64,000 bases of DNA from contig DDWL01000019.1 in assembly GCA_002345675.1 (NCBI GenBank), positions 1 to 64,000 on the forward strand. The letters are read 5' to 3'. The translations under genes were made by a program, and so were the position numbers. Source of the stretch: Bacteroidales bacterium UBA2287. GTDB lineage: Bacteria; Bacteroidota; Bacteroidia; Bacteroidales; Tenuifilaceae. The first letter of the stretch is position 1. Every line of letters starts with the position of its first letter. A model generated the notes under the pieces. That model did not search any database and was not told where the DNA came from. It saw nothing but the letters and a program-made list of their open reading frames with translations. This document shows positions 43,251 to 52,081 of the stretch, one piece after another.

Positions 43251-44834
43251 ATGAAACGAGCCAAATACTTAATCGTGCTTTTCACATTGCTTGCAGCAAA
43301 CAGTATGTCGCAGGTTCCTCAAAAATTTGCGTACCAAGCAGCTGTGCGCAACTCGTCGGGACAAGCAATTGCGAATCAGAATGTTGCAATTAAGGTATCC
43401 CTTTTAGAAGGAAATGTTGAAGGTAGTGCCGTTTACTCCGAAACGCATTCGGTTGTAACGTCATCGTTTGGTACCGTAAATTTAACCATTGGAAATGGTA
43501 ATTCGCAAGTTGGTACCTTTGCAGAAATTCCATGGGGAGAATTAATATTTATTAAAGTTGAAATTGATCCAACTGGCGGAGCCGATTTTGTAGATATGGG
43601 CACAAGCCAACTCCTATCTGTTCCTTACGCTTTAAAAGCAGGAAGTTTAGCAAAAAACCCAATTGAAGTTTTAGCGCCTGCCGACCAAAACCCCGAAGAG
43701 CCAATATTTGTTGTAAAAAACAGCGAAGGCAAAGTGGTTTTTGCTGTTTACGAAACGGGAACTAGGGTTTATGTTGATAAATCGACATCAAAGGGTTCTC
43801 GCGGAGGCTTTGCCATTGGCGGCATTGGCGATAACAATAAAGAGGGTGCTGTTCCTCATTACTTAGCCATTGAACCCGATAGCGTGAGGTTTAATATTCA
43901 ACAAAACACCACAAAGGGAAGTCGTGGCGGTTTTGCAATTGGTGGAATTGGTGATAACAATAAGGAAATGCCTGTTGACTATTTAAGCATTGAACCCGAT
44001 AACATTCGCTTTACTATTGACGAGAGTGCTGTGCCTAAGGGTAGTCGAGGCGGATTTGCAATTGGCGGTATTGGCGATAACAACAAGTCGTTTAACAACT
44101 ATTTCTACGTAAACCAAGACAGCACTTATGTTTCGAATACATTAAATGCTGCGGGTAATGTGCTTATTTCGGGCAATGTGCTAACAGGAGGAACTATTGG
44201 CACACTACCTACCGAGCCATTAAGCGATGAAGATGATAATATATATCAAACAATTCGTATTGGCAATCAAACGTGGATGGCCGAAAACCTTAGAACTACT
44301 TCATATAATGATGGAACACTAATACCTGTATCGACCGAAACTAATCTATTTCCATACGTAGTTCCTGTCGACTCATTTTCAAATCCCCTTACCGATCCAA
44401 AATGGGGATTACTATATACTCTTCAGCTAATTGATGACTCAAAAATTTGTCCATTAGGCTGGAGACTTCCTACACAGATAGATTGGAATTTGCTTATTCA
44501 AAATTCGGGTGGAAACGAAATTGCTGGGGCTGCATTAAAAGATCCTAGTAAATGGTGGTACCCAATTAATTATGCAACCAACGGGTACAATATTCGCCCT
44601 GCTGGTAGTGCTTATTTAATTGACATTGTGAGTAACTGGATGGCTTCATATAGCAGTTATGGCATGAATGCTACAATTTGGTCGAAACCAATTGATGAGG
44701 GTTCAGGGATTTTCAGTTCAAATGTATTTAACCTTTCTTCATCCGACTTCTTGTCGGAACCCTTTAACTATATTCAATTTAATCCAACCCCAACTGCGTA
44801 CGAAGCATTTTCAATTAGATGTATAAAGGAATAG
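43251..44834 (+). CDS. FISUMP-domain surface protein, paralogue 1
   Basis: A 527-residue exported protein. The signal peptide ends at SMSQ (about residue 21). An N-terminal beta domain follows (VPQKFAYQAAVRNSSGQAIANQ ... TSQLLSVPYALKAGSLA, about 22-130). Then come three repeats containing RGGFAIGGIGDNN (about residues 184, 226, 266), each followed by an IEPDSVRF-type strand. The C-terminal FISUMP domain (about 325-527) has GNQTWMAENLRTTSYNDG and ICPLGWRLPTQIDWN, and ends in SIRCIKE. The two conserved cysteines probably pair. Fibrobacter relatives are surface proteins, but ligand and function are unknown. It is separated from its three paralogues by the opposite-strand T9SS cargo gene. Confidence 0.88.
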   Translation: MKRAKYLIVLFTLLAANSMSQVPQKFAYQAAVRNSSGQAIANQNVAIKVSLLEGNVEGSAVYSETHSVVTSSFGTVNLTIGNGNSQVGTFAEIPWGELIFIKVEIDPTGGADFVDMGTSQLLSVPYALKAGSLAKNPIEVLAPADQNPEEPIFVVKNSEGKVVFAVYETGTRVYVDKSTSKGSRGGFAIGGIGDNNKEGAVPHYLAIEPDSVRFNIQQNTTKGSRGGFAIGGIGDNNKEMPVDYLSIEPDNIRFTIDESAVPKGSRGGFAIGGIGDNNKSFNNYFYVNQDSTYVSNTLNAAGNVLISGNVLTGGTIGTLPTEPLSDEDDNIYQTIRIGNQTWMAENLRTTSYNDGTLIPVSTETNLFPYVVPVDSFSNPLTDPKWGLLYTLQLIDDSKICPLGWRLPTQIDWNLLIQNSGGNEIAGAALKDPSKWWYPINYATNGYNIRPAGSAYLIDIVSNWMASYSSYGMNATIWSKPIDEGSGIFSSNVFNLSSSDFLSEPFNYIQFNPTPTAYEAFSIRCIKE

Positions 44835-44862
44835 CTAACTTTAAATTATTATCTTTAGTTGC

Positions 44863-44894
44863 AGATAAGCCTGAGAAAAAGCTCAGGCTTATCT
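44863..44894. terminator. Bidirectional terminator
   Basis: AGATAAGCCTGAG, 6-base loop, CTCAGGCTTATCT; 13-bp perfect stem between the convergent FISUMP 1 and T9SS cargo genes. Confidence 0.85.
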
Positions 44895-44968
44895 ATTTAT
44901 AACAACTATGGCTTTGTATAAGTGAATATTAAAACCTTAAAACTATTAAATGAAACTTAGTAAACTTT

Positions 44969-47900
44969 CTATTTTTTAACTATCTTTTTTGTAAACACCT
45001 CTTTATCGGTTATAATGCTAACTATATAAATGCCACTATTTAAATCCGACAGGTCGATAGTTTTATGTTGATTAATTTTGGTTTCTTTCAATAATGTCTT
45101 TCCAGTTAAACTTAAAATTGTTATTTGCAAAATTTTACCATTAGTAAAACCAATATTAATTACACCATTTGTTGGATTTGGATAAATTGAAATTGCGTTA
45201 GTCGAATTATTAGAGATTCCAACCGATTCCAATACGTTAATAAATACACTTTCGTTTGCAATATTATAATTAAGCATATCCGTAGGGGCAAACTCTGTTG
45301 TTAGCTGCTGATTATTACCAACAAGTAATATTGTACCCAAATCGGGATTGTAACTAAACTCTCCATCAATATTTGCTGTGGCATTTAACTGCAAACTGGT
45401 TAATGCCATTCCTTCATATATATCTTCTGGGGTACTCCAAGTTAGCTCGGGAGTTGCTTTAGTTATCTCAAAATCAGCACCTGAAACCAATAAATCGTAA
45501 TTGGGGCTTAAGGCCAATGTACCCTGCTCAATGGCATAATAACCTACATTTTCGCCGGCTGCTCTTGCTAATTCCCCAGTAAAACTATCGCCACTAATCA
45601 TTGCTACATCGGTTTCGTAGGAAAACGTCGCTGGGTCGACTTCGCCATAAACTTTTGTTTGATTGGCATTAACTGTTACAGTAATTGGCTTTGCCATAAT
45701 TTCAAATTCATCTAATGTAAACGTTAAATCGTAATTGGGGCTTAAGGCCAATGTACCCTGCTCAATGGCATAATAACCTACATTCTCGCCGGCTGCTCTT
45801 GCTAATTCCCCAGTAAAACTATCGTCACTAATCAGTGCAACATTGGTTTCGTAGGTAAACGTCGCTGGGTCGGCTTCGCCGTATACTTTATTTTGATTGG
45901 CATTGGCTGTTACAACTATTGGCTTTGCCGTAATCGCAAATTCATCTCCTGTAAACGACAAACTGTAATTGGCGCTTAATGTCAATGTGCCCTGCTCAAT
46001 GGCATAGTAATCAACATTCTCGCCGGTTTCTCTTGCTAATTCGCCAGTAAAGCTATCGCCACTAACCAGTGCAACATTGGTTTCGTAGGTAAACGTCGCT
46101 GGGTCGGCTTCGCCGTAAACTTTGTTTTGATTGGCATTGGCTTTTACTACGATTGGTTTTCTATTTATTGTTAAATCTTCAGGATTATAAACCAAAGTAT
46201 AATTCGTGCTTAATGCAAGCGACCCTTGTTGTATTTGATAAACCGAATTCGCTGCTTGTCCCTCAATTCTGGTAAGTGATCCGCTGAAATTATCTGTTCC
46301 TATAAGTGCAGAACTGTATGTATAAGTAAATTCAGGGTCTGGGTCTCCGTATATTTTTGATTGTGCATCAACATCTACAGTTATTGCTTTAGTATTTACG
46401 GTTAAACTTTGAATTACTTGGTCTGCTGCATTGTAGTATTCATTTCCTACCTGATTTGCTCTAATATCGCAAGTTCCGGCTTTTAATATTGAAATAGTTG
46501 TACCGTTTATTCCAGAGCAGGTTGCTATTTCATCATTTGAACATGTAAAAACTACATCAAATCCCGAACTCGCAGTTGCCGAAACGGTAAATGTATCATC
46601 ACCATATGTTTTATTCGTAATAGCAGCAAAATTGGTAATAGTTTGGTTTTGTTTAATTCCTGCACCAGAAATATCGAAGATATATGGGTTTTTATCAGCA
46701 TCGTTGTTTGTTATACTAACAGTTGCATTATGTGTCGCAACAGCATTTGGAGAATAGGTTACTGTAAATGTTGAACTTCCTCCTGGTGCAATAATAGCAG
46801 ACAAGGTTATATCGCCAACTGCAAACAGCGAAGCAGCTGTACCGCCTGTAGTTAAAGCGGAAACCTCCAAATCTACAGTTCCATTATTCTCAATCGAATA
46901 GGTTCTAATTAAACTACCGGTAACAGGAACTTCACCAAAGTGGGTATGGTCTGCTAACTCAGGGGTATTATCACCAGTAACAATTGAAACCGAATTTCCA
47001 GTCACATTTATTTCAGGATAACTATTTTTAAAAATATATGCTGAACCAGCATTGGCTAACGTAGCAATACCGTTTGTATCTTCGTCTTCATACATGGCCC
47101 CAACAATGGCATAATCGCCCGATATGGCAACAGAACGACCAAACCAATCTCCTGCCCCTCTGTCGGAGGCAACAATTTTATTTACTTGTGTCCAAACTCC
47201 CGTTACATTTTTAAAAATATATGCTGAGCCAGTTTCTGCTAAAGTTGCACCACCGCTTACATCTTCATCTTCAGTTCTTGCTCCTACAATTACATAATTA
47301 TTTGAAATGGCAACAGAATAACCGAATGTATCATTTATCCCTCTGTCGGAGGCAACAATTTTTTGTACCTGAGACCAAATACCTGCATTGCTTTTAAAAA
47401 CATAAGCTGAACCAGCACTTGATAGTGTTGCTCCACCGTTTTCATCATGATCTTCATATTCAGCTCCAACAATTGCATAATCGCTTGAAATGGCAACAGA
47501 AATACCAAAATAATCTCCCGCAGCTCTATCAGAAGCAACAATTTTTTGTACTTGCGTCCAATTTCCCGTTATATTTTTAAAAATATAGGCTGAGCCGGCA
47601 TCAGTAAAAGTAAAGTTACCGTTTGCATCTTCTTTTTCCTGCATAGCTCCAACAATAGCAAAATCGCCCGAAATGGCAACTGAATAACCGAAAAAATCAT
47701 TCGCAGCTCTGTCAGAGGCAACAACTTTATTTACTTGTGTCCAATTTCCTTCAATGTTTTTAAAAATATAGGCAGATCCGGCAGAGGATAAAGTTGCACC
47801 GCCGTTTGCATCTTCATCTTCTGCGTGAGCACCAATAATGGCATAATCGCCCGATATGGCAACAGCCTTACCGAAGTAATCAGTTGCTGCCCTATCGGAG

Positions 47901-48355
47901 GCAACAATTTTATTTACTTGAGTCCAAGTTCCCTCAATATTTTTAAAAATATATGCAGCACCAGCACTTGCTAACGTTGCACTACCGTTTGCATCTTCAT
48001 CTTCATAATGAGCCCCTACAATGGCATAATTGCCCGAAATGGCAACAGACCCACCGAAACTAGCACTTATGGATCTGTCGGAGGCAACAATTTTTTGCAC
48101 ATGCGTCCAAGTTCCCTCAATGTTTTTAAAAATATATGCAGCACCAGCATTTGCTAATGTTTCACCACCACTTGCATCTTCATCTTCCGTGTTTGCACCA
48201 ACAATGGCATAATCGACTGATATGGCAACAGAAATGCCGAATTGATCACCCGCAGCCCTGTCGGAAGCACATGCTTTAATAACTTGGTTCCAGTCTTGTG
48301 CATTTGCACTTAATACTGCTACTATGAGCAATAGAGTTGAAATAGTTTTTTTCAT
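44969..48355 (-). CDS. Large T9SS-exported FG-GAP/MBG repeat protein
   Basis: A 1128-residue secreted, probably surface-anchored protein. The signal peptide (residues 1-20) ends in ANAQ. Seven repeats of about 61 residues (about 24-450) follow, with the pattern ASDRAAGDYFG-SVAISGDYAIVGA-EDEDANG-AGSAYIFKN, which is FG-GAP-like and presumably makes a seven-bladed propeller. Next is a choice-of-anchor-D type Ig domain (INVTGNSVSIVTGDNTPELA onward, about 450-560), then four MBG-type repeats of about 78 residues (YGEADPATFTYETNVAL). The last 75 residues form a type A T9SS sorting domain (SIYPNPTNGVINIGF, KTIDLSDLNSGIYIV, KKIVKK). It is on the opposite strand, between FISUMP paralogues 1 and 2. Confidence 0.93.
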   Translation of the reverse strand: MKKTISTLLLIVAVLSANAQDWNQVIKACASDRAAGDQFGISVAISVDYAIVGANTEDEDASGGETLANAGAAYIFKNIEGTWTHVQKIVASDRSISASFGGSVAISGNYAIVGAHYEDEDANGSATLASAGAAYIFKNIEGTWTQVNKIVASDRAATDYFGKAVAISGDYAIIGAHAEDEDANGGATLSSAGSAYIFKNIEGNWTQVNKVVASDRAANDFFGYSVAISGDFAIVGAMQEKEDANGNFTFTDAGSAYIFKNITGNWTQVQKIVASDRAAGDYFGISVAISSDYAIVGAEYEDHDENGGATLSSAGSAYVFKSNAGIWSQVQKIVASDRGINDTFGYSVAISNNYVIVGARTEDEDVSGGATLAETGSAYIFKNVTGVWTQVNKIVASDRGAGDWFGRSVAISGDYAIVGAMYEDEDTNGIATLANAGSAYIFKNSYPEINVTGNSVSIVTGDNTPELADHTHFGEVPVTGSLIRTYSIENNGTVDLEVSALTTGGTAASLFAVGDITLSAIIAPGGSSTFTVTYSPNAVATHNATVSITNNDADKNPYIFDISGAGIKQNQTITNFAAITNKTYGDDTFTVSATASSGFDVVFTCSNDEIATCSGINGTTISILKAGTCDIRANQVGNEYYNAADQVIQSLTVNTKAITVDVDAQSKIYGDPDPEFTYTYSSALIGTDNFSGSLTRIEGQAANSVYQIQQGSLALSTNYTLVYNPEDLTINRKPIVVKANANQNKVYGEADPATFTYETNVALVSGDSFTGELARETGENVDYYAIEQGTLTLSANYSLSFTGDEFAITAKPIVVTANANQNKVYGEADPATFTYETNVALISDDSFTGELARAAGENVGYYAIEQGTLALSPNYDLTFTLDEFEIMAKPITVTVNANQTKVYGEVDPATFSYETDVAMISGDSFTGELARAAGENVGYYAIEQGTLALSPNYDLLVSGADFEITKATPELTWSTPEDIYEGMALTSLQLNATANIDGEFSYNPDLGTILLVGNNQQLTTEFAPTDMLNYNIANESVFINVLESVGISNNSTNAISIYPNPTNGVINIGFTNGKILQITILSLTGKTLLKETKINQHKTIDLSDLNSGIYIVSIITDKEVFTKKIVKK

Positions 48356-48433
48356 TTTTCTGATATTTATCGGTTTTTAAATAAAATTACTTTTACACCC
48401 TTCCCGTAATGTATTGTCCTTTTTAATATTGCA

Positions 48434-48441
48434 CAAAGGTA
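48434..48441 (-). promoter_or_regulatory. Promoter box of the T9SS cargo gene
   Basis: Minus-strand TACCTTTG, an exact TAnnTTTG box, about 80 bases before the start at 48355. No good TTTG lies 19-20 bases upstream. Confidence 0.45.
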
Positions 48442-48593
48442 AAAAAAACTCGAACCCTAAGTTGTTTTTTTTAACCAACTAATCAATGTAGTATAACCTA
48501 ATGAAAGCCACAGATTAGTTACAATTTATTTATTTCATTTTACGAAACTATATCAATACTAAAAGTGATTAATTAAATTTTTCAATGTAAAAA

Positions 48594-48625
48594 TTTGAGT
48601 TAAAACATTAAATGTTTTATATTTA
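48594..48625 (+). promoter_or_regulatory. Promoter of FISUMP paralogues 2-3 with an internal inverted repeat
   Basis: TTTG (48594-48597), 20-base spacer, TATATTTA (48618-48625). The perfect inverted repeat TAAAACATT-A-AATGTTTTA (48601-48619) fills the spacer and overlaps the downstream box, as an operator would. The gene starts at 48666. Confidence 0.5.
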
Positions 48626-48665
48626 TGTGTTGTTTTTAAATATAAAAAATTAAAACGCACTAATA

Positions 48666-50264
48666 ATGAAAAAATCTATTACATCGTTACTTCTACTACT
48701 GCTTGTAACTGTATTACAGGCTCAAGTACCACAAAATTTTGCTTACCAAGCAGTTGTTCGCAACGCTCAAGGTCAGGTAATTGCAAACCAAGATGTTGCC
48801 ATTAAAATATCGTTGTTAGTTGGCAGTATTTCTGGTGATGTTGCTTTTTCTGAAATTCATGCAATCGAAACTTCAATTCAGGGTGTCATAAACCTAACAA
48901 TTGGCAATGGCAGTTCGCAGATTGGCAACATTGCAGCCGTTCCCTGGAATAATTTAATTTTTGTTAAAGTTGAAATTGACCCAGCAGGTGGAACCTCATT
49001 TGCCGAGATGGGTACAAGCCAAATTCTTTCTGTTCCATACGCTTTAAAGGCTGGAAGTTTGGCAAAAAATCCTATTGAAGTTTTAGCCCCAGACGGTCAT
49101 GACCCCGAAGAACCTATTTTTGTAGTAAAAAACAGCGATGGCAAAGTGGTTTTTGCCGTTTACGAAACGGGAACTAGAGTTTATGTTGATAAATCGACTT
49201 CAAAGGGTTCTCGTGGTGGGTTTGCCATTGGCGGTATTGGCGATAACAATAAAGAGGGAGTTGTTCCGCATTACCTTGCCATTGAGCCCGATAGCGTTAG
49301 ATTTAACATTACACAAAATGCAAAAAATACCCGTGGAGGATTTGCAATTGGTGGAATTGGCGACAATATTAAAGAGCAACTTCGCGATTACCTTTACATT
49401 CGTCCCGACAGCATTCGATTTGCTACTGACGAATCGCTAACCGAAAAGGGTTCTCGTGGTGGCTTTGCCATTGGTGGTATTGGCGATAATATCAAAGCAT
49501 TTAACAATTACTTTTATGTAAACCAAGATTGCACCTACGTTTCAAATACACTTAATGCTGCAGGTAATGTTGTTGTAATTGGCGATATGCTAACGGGAGG
49601 AACAATTGGAGTAATCCCTACACCTCCTGTAACTGATTTTGAAGGAAATGAATACCAAACTACTCGTATAGGCAATCAGGTTTGGATGGCCGAAAACCTT
49701 AGAACAGTTAATTACAGAGATGGATTTCCTATTGAACCATCAGCAGTTTTTCAATCAAATCCACCTTTTATGCCATACTTCGAATCAGGTTTTCTCAATC
49801 CGCAAGAATGGGGTTTCTTATACTCGCTTGCCGAAATGGACTATACCGATAAAAACATTTGCCCAATAGGATGGAGGTTACCTACAAACGACGATTGGGT
49901 TGCGTTAATTAGCTCTATTGGAGGGCCAATGAATGGTATTAAACTAATTGACAACACACCAGATCTTTGGTGGAATTTTAAAAAATCGAATAGCAAATCG
50001 ACTGGTTTTAAGGCTAAACCTGCTGGGCAATTTGAATTTAATCCACTTTCCACTTTTTCTCCTGCTGGTGGAAATCCTTCATTTTCGGATTGGCATTTTC
50101 AGGCATATTTTTGGTCTCAACCTGTTGTTATTGAGGGTCCAGATGTCAGTACAATTTTCAATATTCAAAATGGAAATTATTATATCAATTTAAACGATGA
50201 GTATTTTTATGGAACATCAGAGGACTTAAGAAGAGGATACTCAATTCGCTGTATAAAGGAATAA
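48666..50264 (+). CDS. FISUMP-domain surface protein, paralogue 2
   Basis: A 532-residue exported protein of the same design as the one at 43251: signal peptide (MKKSITSLLLLLLVTVLQAQ), N-terminal VPQNFAYQAVVRNAQGQVIANQ domain, and three RGGFAIGGIGDN repeats (about residues 184, 225, 265). The C-terminal FISUMP domain is distinct (GNQVWMAENLRTVNYRDGFPIEPS, ICPIGWRLPTNDDWVAL, ending SIRCIKE). DNA identity with paralogue 3 is very high across the repeat region, then breaks down in the C-terminal domain. It is the first gene of a probable two-gene operon; paralogue 3 starts 35 bases later. Confidence 0.88.
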   Translation: MKKSITSLLLLLLVTVLQAQVPQNFAYQAVVRNAQGQVIANQDVAIKISLLVGSISGDVAFSEIHAIETSIQGVINLTIGNGSSQIGNIAAVPWNNLIFVKVEIDPAGGTSFAEMGTSQILSVPYALKAGSLAKNPIEVLAPDGHDPEEPIFVVKNSDGKVVFAVYETGTRVYVDKSTSKGSRGGFAIGGIGDNNKEGVVPHYLAIEPDSVRFNITQNAKNTRGGFAIGGIGDNIKEQLRDYLYIRPDSIRFATDESLTEKGSRGGFAIGGIGDNIKAFNNYFYVNQDCTYVSNTLNAAGNVVVIGDMLTGGTIGVIPTPPVTDFEGNEYQTTRIGNQVWMAENLRTVNYRDGFPIEPSAVFQSNPPFMPYFESGFLNPQEWGFLYSLAEMDYTDKNICPIGWRLPTNDDWVALISSIGGPMNGIKLIDNTPDLWWNFKKSNSKSTGFKAKPAGQFEFNPLSTFSPAGGNPSFSDWHFQAYFWSQPVVIEGPDVSTIFNIQNGNYYINLNDEYFYGTSEDLRRGYSIRCIKE

Positions 50265-50299
50265 TTTACCCAAAAAAAATACAAATTAAATCATCAAAC

Positions 50300-51895
50300 A
50301 TGAAACGAATTATTCACACACTAGCAATCCTACTAATAGGATTAACCTGTTTTTCGCAGGTTCCACAAAATTTTGCCTACCAAGCCGTAGTGCGTAATGC
50401 ACAGGGGCAGGTTCTCGCAAACCAAGATGCTGAAATTAGAATTTCGCTTATTGAAGGGACTATTGGTGGCTCAGCATCCTATTCCGAAATGCATCTTGTA
50501 ACAACATCTCCTCAAGGAATTGTGAACCTAATAGTTGGGGAGGGAACTGCAAAATTTAAAAGCATTAATACTGTTACCTGGAATCAGCCTACTTTTATTA
50601 AGTTAGAAATAAAATTAAGCGGAGAACCTAGCTTTGTTGATATGGGCACAAGCCAACTACTATCGGTTCCATACGCTTTAAAAGCAGGTAGTTTGGCAAA
50701 AAACCCAATTGAAGTTTTAGCCCCTGCCGACCAAAACCCTGACGAGCCAATATTTGTTGTAAAAAACAGCGGTGGCGAAGTGGTTTTTGCCGTTTACGAA
50801 ACGGGAACTAGGGTTTATGTTGATAAATCGAGTGCCAAGGGTTCTCGTGGAGGCTTTGCCATTGGCGGCATTGGCGATAACAATAAAGAGGGGGTAGTTC
50901 CTCATTACTTAGCCATTGAGCCCGATAGCGTTAGATTTAACATTACACAAAATGCAAAAAATACCCGTGGCGGTTTTGCAATTGGTGGAATTGGCGACAA
51001 TATTAAAGAGCAACTTGGCGATTACCTTTACATTCGTCCCGATAGCATTCGATTTGCTGTTGACGAATCGCTAACCGAAAAGGGTTCTCGTGGTGGCTTT
51101 GCCATTGGTGGCATTGGCGATAATAACAAAGCATTTAATAACTACTTTTATGTAAACCAAGATTGCACCTACGTTTCAAATACGCTTAACGCTTCTGGCA
51201 ACGTTGTTGTTGCTGGCAATATGCTTATGGGAGGAACAATAGGTACTCTTCCCGTAACCGATGGGGAAAACAATACTTACGCAACAGTATCGTTAGGTGG
51301 AAATGTTTGGATGGCCAAAAACCTAAAGGCAACTAAGTACAGAGATGGTGCTGACATTACAAGCACGGAACTCGAAGGTGGGCCTGCATATTTTCAAGTA
51401 GAAGACCAGTCGATGCCTCAAGAGATAGATTTTTGGGGTTACCTGTATGCTCTAAAGGTGATTGACCCTGAACGAATTTGCCCCGATGGATGGAGACTCC
51501 CAACCGCACAGGATTGGAACGACTTAATTATGGCCACAAATGTTATGGGCAATGTCATTACACTTGTTGATGATCCTAATGGAATTTGGACTAGTGGAGT
51601 AAAAGGCGCTAAGGTTCAAGGAGGCTTTAATGCAAGGCCAGCTGGCTCTTTATTTTTCGAAAATTTACCACCTCCATTTTTTAGTGGTTTTAGCAATATT
51701 GCCTCATTCTGGTCAATGCCCGATGTGGACAGTCAAAGTGGCAATCTTACCAGTCAAATTTTCAATATTATTAAATATAGTGACGACAACTTTGGTGTTC
51801 AAAATTACCCTGAAGAAGTGGTGCCAGGAACTGGGCCCTATAATGGCTTTTCAATTCGGTGTGTGAAAGGAATAAGTCCAACCTCTACAAAATAA
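50300..51895 (+). CDS. FISUMP-domain surface protein, paralogue 3
   Basis: A 531-residue exported protein. The signal peptide ends near CFSQ. The N-terminal domain (VPQNFAYQAVVRNAQGQVLANQ) has a more divergent stretch (KFKSINTVTWNQPTFIKLEIKLSGEPSF) than its paralogues. Three RGGFAIGGIGDN repeats follow. The C-terminal FISUMP domain (GGNVWMAKNLKATKYRDGADI, ICPDGWRLPTAQDWNDLI) ends SIRCVKGISPTSTK, with a seven-residue extension past the usual end. It shares the operon with paralogue 2 and is followed directly by a terminator. Confidence 0.88.
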   Translation: MKRIIHTLAILLIGLTCFSQVPQNFAYQAVVRNAQGQVLANQDAEIRISLIEGTIGGSASYSEMHLVTTSPQGIVNLIVGEGTAKFKSINTVTWNQPTFIKLEIKLSGEPSFVDMGTSQLLSVPYALKAGSLAKNPIEVLAPADQNPDEPIFVVKNSGGEVVFAVYETGTRVYVDKSSAKGSRGGFAIGGIGDNNKEGVVPHYLAIEPDSVRFNITQNAKNTRGGFAIGGIGDNIKEQLGDYLYIRPDSIRFAVDESLTEKGSRGGFAIGGIGDNNKAFNNYFYVNQDCTYVSNTLNASGNVVVAGNMLMGGTIGTLPVTDGENNTYATVSLGGNVWMAKNLKATKYRDGADITSTELEGGPAYFQVEDQSMPQEIDFWGYLYALKVIDPERICPDGWRLPTAQDWNDLIMATNVMGNVITLVDDPNGIWTSGVKGAKVQGGFNARPAGSLFFENLPPPFFSGFSNIASFWSMPDVDSQSGNLTSQIFNIIKYSDDNFGVQNYPEEVVPGTGPYNGFSIRCVKGISPTSTK

Positions 51896-51925
51896 AAAAA
51901 AGGCCGCTTATAGCGGCTTTTTTCT
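51889..51925 (+). terminator. Terminator after FISUMP paralogue 3
   Basis: A-tract, GGCCGCTTATAGCGGC hairpin and TTTTTTC, beginning at the stop codon. Confidence 0.85.
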
Positions 51926-52081
51926 TTAAAACCTTTTAATCGAGGCTTTTTGCATTTTAGTTGAGGTAAAAAATACTCCATAGTAGCAACATTAAAAAGA
52001 ATTTAAGTATTAATAATTGATTTAGGTTTTTAAAAATTGTAAATTGTTTGCTTTACATGTAAAAACTTAAAGCCTGATAAT

